A stretch of DNA of 64,000 nt, taken from Streptomyces sp. TLI_171 (lineage in GTDB: Bacteria; Actinomycetota; Actinomycetes; Streptomycetales; Streptomycetaceae). This document shows, piece after piece, positions 61,241 to 64,000 of the stretch. The notes below the pieces were generated by a model, which was given only the letters and a program-made list of their open reading frames with translations, did no database searches and had not been told where the DNA came from. The translations under genes were made by a program, and so were the position numbers. The stretch is from positions 2,046,001-2,110,000 of the forward strand of contig NZ_RAPS01000001.1 of NCBI RefSeq assembly GCF_003610255.1, in the 5' to 3' direction. The first letter of the stretch is position 1. Each line of letters starts with the position of its first letter.

Positions 61241-63517
61241 TCAGTACGAGGTGGTGACGGCCGCGCCGGTGAAGCCCTGCTGGGCGTACAGGCTGATGTA
61301 GTTGTAGCCGGCGGGCGGGTTGCTGATGGTCAGGGTCTCGTTGTTGCCGCCGGTGGTGGACCTGGCGGTGTAGGAACCGGTGGTGGCCCAGGCGCCGCCG
61401 TTGTAGTAGAGGTCGGCGTTGCCGGTGCCGCCCGTGGCGGTGATGGTCAGGCTGCCGGTGCCGGCGGGGACGTACAGGTAGAAGTAGGCGTAGTTGCCGG
61501 TGGTGGCGGCCACGCCGGAGCGGCGGCAGTTCCGGTCGAGCTGCCGGGTGTCGGCGCCGGTGCACTCGGGGGCGGTGGGCACCGTCGGGGCGCCGCAGTT
61601 GCCGCCGTTGCAGGCGGTCAGCCAGGCGTTGAAGTCGGCGTCGTAGCGGGTCCCGATGGTGGTCTTCAGGATCGTCCGGGCGCCGTTCCAGTCCCCGGCC
61701 CGGTACTTGGCGAGCAGGGCGTCCAGGTCGGCGCGGTGCGACTGGAGCATGTAACGGACCGCCAGGTAGCCCCAGTTGTAGACCCGGGTCTGGTCGGCGT
61801 TGTCGTAGGTGGTGTCGAACAGGGTGGACAGCGCGTAGGTGTGCAGGCCCGCCTGGGTGATCGCGTCGGTGTACTCGACGTTCCGGTAGGAGTAGGAGAC
61901 GTACTCGGCGAAGCCCTCGACCCACCACACGGTCGGGGTGACCATGCCGGCGTCGAAGTCGCCGTACATGTCGAACCGGCCGTCGAGGTAGTGGGTGTAC
62001 TCGTGGTTGAGGTTCCAGATCTGGAAGTCCGGGCGGACCCACTCGGCCTCGTAGGCGACGAACCGCGGCTGGTTGCCCGCCGCGGCCGGGTCGCCCTCCA
62101 GGTACATGCCGCCGTTGTCGGTGGAGATCCCGAAGATGGTGCCGGCGTAGGTCTGGTAGTCGCTGCTGGAGTGGAAGACCACCACCTCGATGGTGGTGTT
62201 GTTGTCGCCCGCGACGGCGCCGGCGTCCCGGACCACGCCGTGGAAGTAGGCGTCCTGGCCCTTCAGGCTGGTGCAGGCGGTGGTCAGCTGATCGGCCGTC
62301 AGCGCCTGGGCGACGATCCTGATCGAGCTGCTGCAGGTGTAGTTGACCGTCAGCACCGCGGCCCTCAGCCGGTTCGCCAGGTCGCAGGTGCCGTAGTAGG
62401 CGCAGTTGGCCTTGTCGTAGCCGTCGGTCATCTCGGCCAGGCCGACCCAGAGCGCGGCGGTCCGGCCGGTGATCGAGCTCTGGTCGAGCAGGCTCTTCAC
62501 CAGCGGCCGGGTCTTCGCCTGCAGCGCCGGGTACTGCAGGAAGCGGCCGAGTTCGCGGCCCGCGTTGGAGACCAGGTAGCCCTTGTCGCCGCCGAGCAGC
62601 GCGTTGTTGCGGGAGGCGAAGGACTGCAGGGTGTCCAGCACGCTCGGGTCGGCCTGCACGGCGGGCAGGAAGTCGCTGTTCTGGTGGCCGCGCCAGAGCA
62701 CGGTGTAGGTGTTGTTGACGGCGTTGAGCATCCACCAGGACGCGTCGTAGCTGCTGTTGTAGCCGGCCAGCAGCCGCTTCACCACGCCCAGGTAGCGGGC
62801 GTTCTCGGCCGCGCTGTCGATCAGGGTGACCGCCTCGGCCAGGGTGGCCCCGTTGGCGTCGGACACGTCCTGCGCGTGCGGGGCGGCGAAGAAGGCGTCC
62901 AGGCCGCCCTCGATCGCCGACTTCAGGCTGCTGCCGTACGGGCCGACCACGTCCGGGTTGTACCACTGCACGAAGTACCCGGCCCGCAGGTACAGCACGA
63001 TCTGGGTGGCCGAGGTGGAGTCGTCGCCGGGGTAGCCGGCGGCGACGGTGCGCAGCGCGTTGGCCACCGTGACCATCTGCGACTCGGTGAAGGCCAGCTT
63101 GGCGTCGTTGCCCTTGAGGGTGAACAGCGAGTTGACGCAGTCCACGCTCGCGGACTTGATCTGCGTCACCAGGGCGCTGCCGGTGCGGCTGGTGAAGTCC
63201 GCGGTGTTGCAGGTCGCCGCCGCGGCGAGCGCCTGGGCCCGTACGGCCGCGGGCTCGCCGCCGGACGCCAGCGGCGGCCGCTTGCTGGCGTCCGCCCGAA
63301 CCTCGCGGGCGGCGTCCTTGCGGCGCTCGGCCGCCTCGGTGCTGCGCGGCGCGGACTTCGCCGCTTTCGCCTGGCCGGCCGCCGTGGGCGGGCCGGCGGG
63401 GGCGGCCGCCCGGGCTCCGGGGGCCAGCGCGCCGAGGAAGCCGAGGGCCAGACAGAAGGACAGCAGGAGGGTCAGCGTCCGCGTCGCGGACGCGAACGGT
63501 ATCCGGAAGGTTCGCAC
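61241..63517 (-). CDS. Secreted M9-family collagenase with C-terminal PPC domain
   Basis: 758 residues. A signal peptide of about 37 residues (cleavage near GARA-AAP), a pro/activator helical region, and a gluzincin peptidase domain with HEYTH at residues 505-509 and the third zinc ligand E534 in VEGFAEYV; the segment AYEAEWVRPDFQIWNLN is M9-typical. The C-terminal 90 residues are a PPC beta-sandwich. It should digest collagen or gelatin. GTG 63517 has GGAGG 7-8 bases upstream. A 34-base palindrome lies 82 bases upstream. Confidence 0.92.
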   Translation of the reverse strand: MRTFRIPFASATRTLTLLLSFCLALGFLGALAPGARAAAPAGPPTAAGQAKAAKSAPRSTEAAERRKDAAREVRADASKRPPLASGGEPAAVRAQALAAAATCNTADFTSRTGSALVTQIKSASVDCVNSLFTLKGNDAKLAFTESQMVTVANALRTVAAGYPGDDSTSATQIVLYLRAGYFVQWYNPDVVGPYGSSLKSAIEGGLDAFFAAPHAQDVSDANGATLAEAVTLIDSAAENARYLGVVKRLLAGYNSSYDASWWMLNAVNNTYTVLWRGHQNSDFLPAVQADPSVLDTLQSFASRNNALLGGDKGYLVSNAGRELGRFLQYPALQAKTRPLVKSLLDQSSITGRTAALWVGLAEMTDGYDKANCAYYGTCDLANRLRAAVLTVNYTCSSSIRIVAQALTADQLTTACTSLKGQDAYFHGVVRDAGAVAGDNNTTIEVVVFHSSSDYQTYAGTIFGISTDNGGMYLEGDPAAAGNQPRFVAYEAEWVRPDFQIWNLNHEYTHYLDGRFDMYGDFDAGMVTPTVWWVEGFAEYVSYSYRNVEYTDAITQAGLHTYALSTLFDTTYDNADQTRVYNWGYLAVRYMLQSHRADLDALLAKYRAGDWNGARTILKTTIGTRYDADFNAWLTACNGGNCGAPTVPTAPECTGADTRQLDRNCRRSGVAATTGNYAYFYLYVPAGTGSLTITATGGTGNADLYYNGGAWATTGSYTARSTTGGNNETLTISNPPAGYNYISLYAQQGFTGAAVTTSY

Positions 63518-63598
63518 GTGGGGGCCTCCGGGCCTGGTATGACGCCGTGTTGGGGCCACGGCGGAGGGTCGGAAGCCGTCGGGGGAAGCCCTCGACGG

Positions 63599-63632
63599 CC
63601 AGGTGACATGTACAATTGCACATGTCACCTGG
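63599..63632. promoter_or_regulatory. 34-base palindrome upstream of the collagenase
   Basis: Perfect 13-base arms (63599-63611 and 63620-63632; CCAGGTGACATGT) around an 8-base centre ACAATTGC. It is much less GC-rich than its surroundings and contains TACAAT on the plus strand. It could be an operator in the collagenase promoter or a terminator for the DUF4180 gene whose stop is 46 bases away. Confidence 0.65.
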
Positions 63633-63677
63633 CGCCCGGAAGACCCTGTCGGCAGATCAACTGCCCCGCATAACCCG

Positions 63678-64000
63678 CTAGTTCGCCAAGCGCCCGGCCA
63701 ACTCCGGCAGATCCGCCACGAACCACAGCTGCCCGCCCCGGTTGCTCTCCCGCACGAAGTCCCGCAGCGCGTCCGAGCGCTCCACGTGCGCCGCGATGTC
63801 GCCCACCACCACCAGACCCATCCGGTACTGGGCGAACTTCTGCACCACGGCGCCGGCGACCCCGCTGCGCAGCCGGAAGAACTCCTCCCCCAGCCGCGCC
63901 ACCGGCACCGCCACCCAGGACGCCCCCTGGTAGTGGGCGTCCCCCAGCAGGTCCACCGCCTGCTGCTCCCCCGCCAGCGCCTCGCCCTCCGCCGGGCACA
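63678..64000 (-). CDS. DUF4180-domain protein (5' end outside window)
   Basis: The frame is open to the window edge; about 106 residues are visible, including GEQQAVDLLGDAHYQGASWV, VPVARLGEEFFRLRSGVAG, VVQKFAQYRMGLVVVGDIAA and ALRDFVRESNRGGQLWFV, the pattern of DUF4180 proteins. These are small single-domain proteins of unknown function, sometimes near regulators. The start lies beyond 64000. Confidence 0.85.
   Translation of the reverse strand, partial: CPAEGEALAGEQQAVDLLGDAHYQGASWVAVPVARLGEEFFRLRSGVAGAVVQKFAQYRMGLVVVGDIAAHVERSDALRDFVRESNRGGQLWFVADLPELAGRLAN

Overview
The window is high-GC chromosomal DNA with GTG/ATG starts, strong third-position GC bias and gene families (LAL regulator, DUF5753 regulator, HGxxPAAW protein, PriA, TrpC-TrpB-TrpA block, GltBD, DnaE1) that point to a Streptomycetaceae actinomycete (Streptomyces or Kitasatospora). 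The order livMGF / ANTAR regulator / tRNA-Leu / pyk / gltBD / lgt / trp / his / dnaE follows, as far as I remember it, the core of the Streptomyces coelicolor chromosome around SCO2008-SCO2064. No phage, transposase, CRISPR array or defence island is visible; this is mostly conserved core with small accessory insertions.

Layout. 1-2221: end of a branched-chain amino acid ABC importer (livM partial, livG, livF), closed by a perfect hairpin shared with a convergent ANTAR response regulator and followed by an unusual tRNA-Leu(CAA). 3.2-12 kb: a lipoprotein, a LuxR regulator divergent from a quinone reductase, pyruvate kinase, a Tat-exported 5'-nucleotidase, a second lipoprotein and a GNAT acetyltransferase. 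12-17.7 kb: an aldehyde dehydrogenase, an Xre/DUF5753 regulator, a large LuxR-ATPase (LAL) regulator and a small SnoaL-like protein. 17.8-23.9 kb: gltD and gltB for glutamate synthesis.

24.2-35 kb: a long minus-strand block in which tryptophan synthesis (hisI, trpE, a Trp-associated membrane protein, HGxxPAAW and DUF2752 membrane proteins, trpC, a small trpM-like gene, trpB, trpA) runs on toward envelope-maturation genes (MauE/DoxX-like, DsbA-like thioredoxin, lgt) and a VIT-family membrane protein. 35-45.9 kb: small plus-strand genes, then the histidine operon hisD-C-B-(47-aa membrane protein)-H-priA-ridA-hisF, mostly joined by 1-4 base stop/start overlaps; a beta-helix membrane protein, a Lon N-terminal-domain protein and a YbaK deacylase lie on the other side of hisD.

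45.9-64 kb: an ABC exporter pair, a NYN-domain protein, asd and a dapA-like gene next to a LysR regulator, a lone PemK/MazF-like protein, an RDD protein, dnaE, a winged-helix protein of the AlkZ type, a dienelactone-hydrolase-like enzyme, a secreted M9 collagenase and, at the edge, a DUF4180 protein.

The most useful non-gene signals are a recurring TANNNT-like hexamer 6-8 bases before at least fourteen start codons (probable leaderless promoters), a possible PHO box before the nucleotidase, a possible GlnR site before gltB, a spaced palindrome in the LuxR/oxidoreductase divergent promoter, a 34-base palindrome upstream of the collagenase, and the class-I-sized tRNA-Leu. I found no clearly new multi-gene system.
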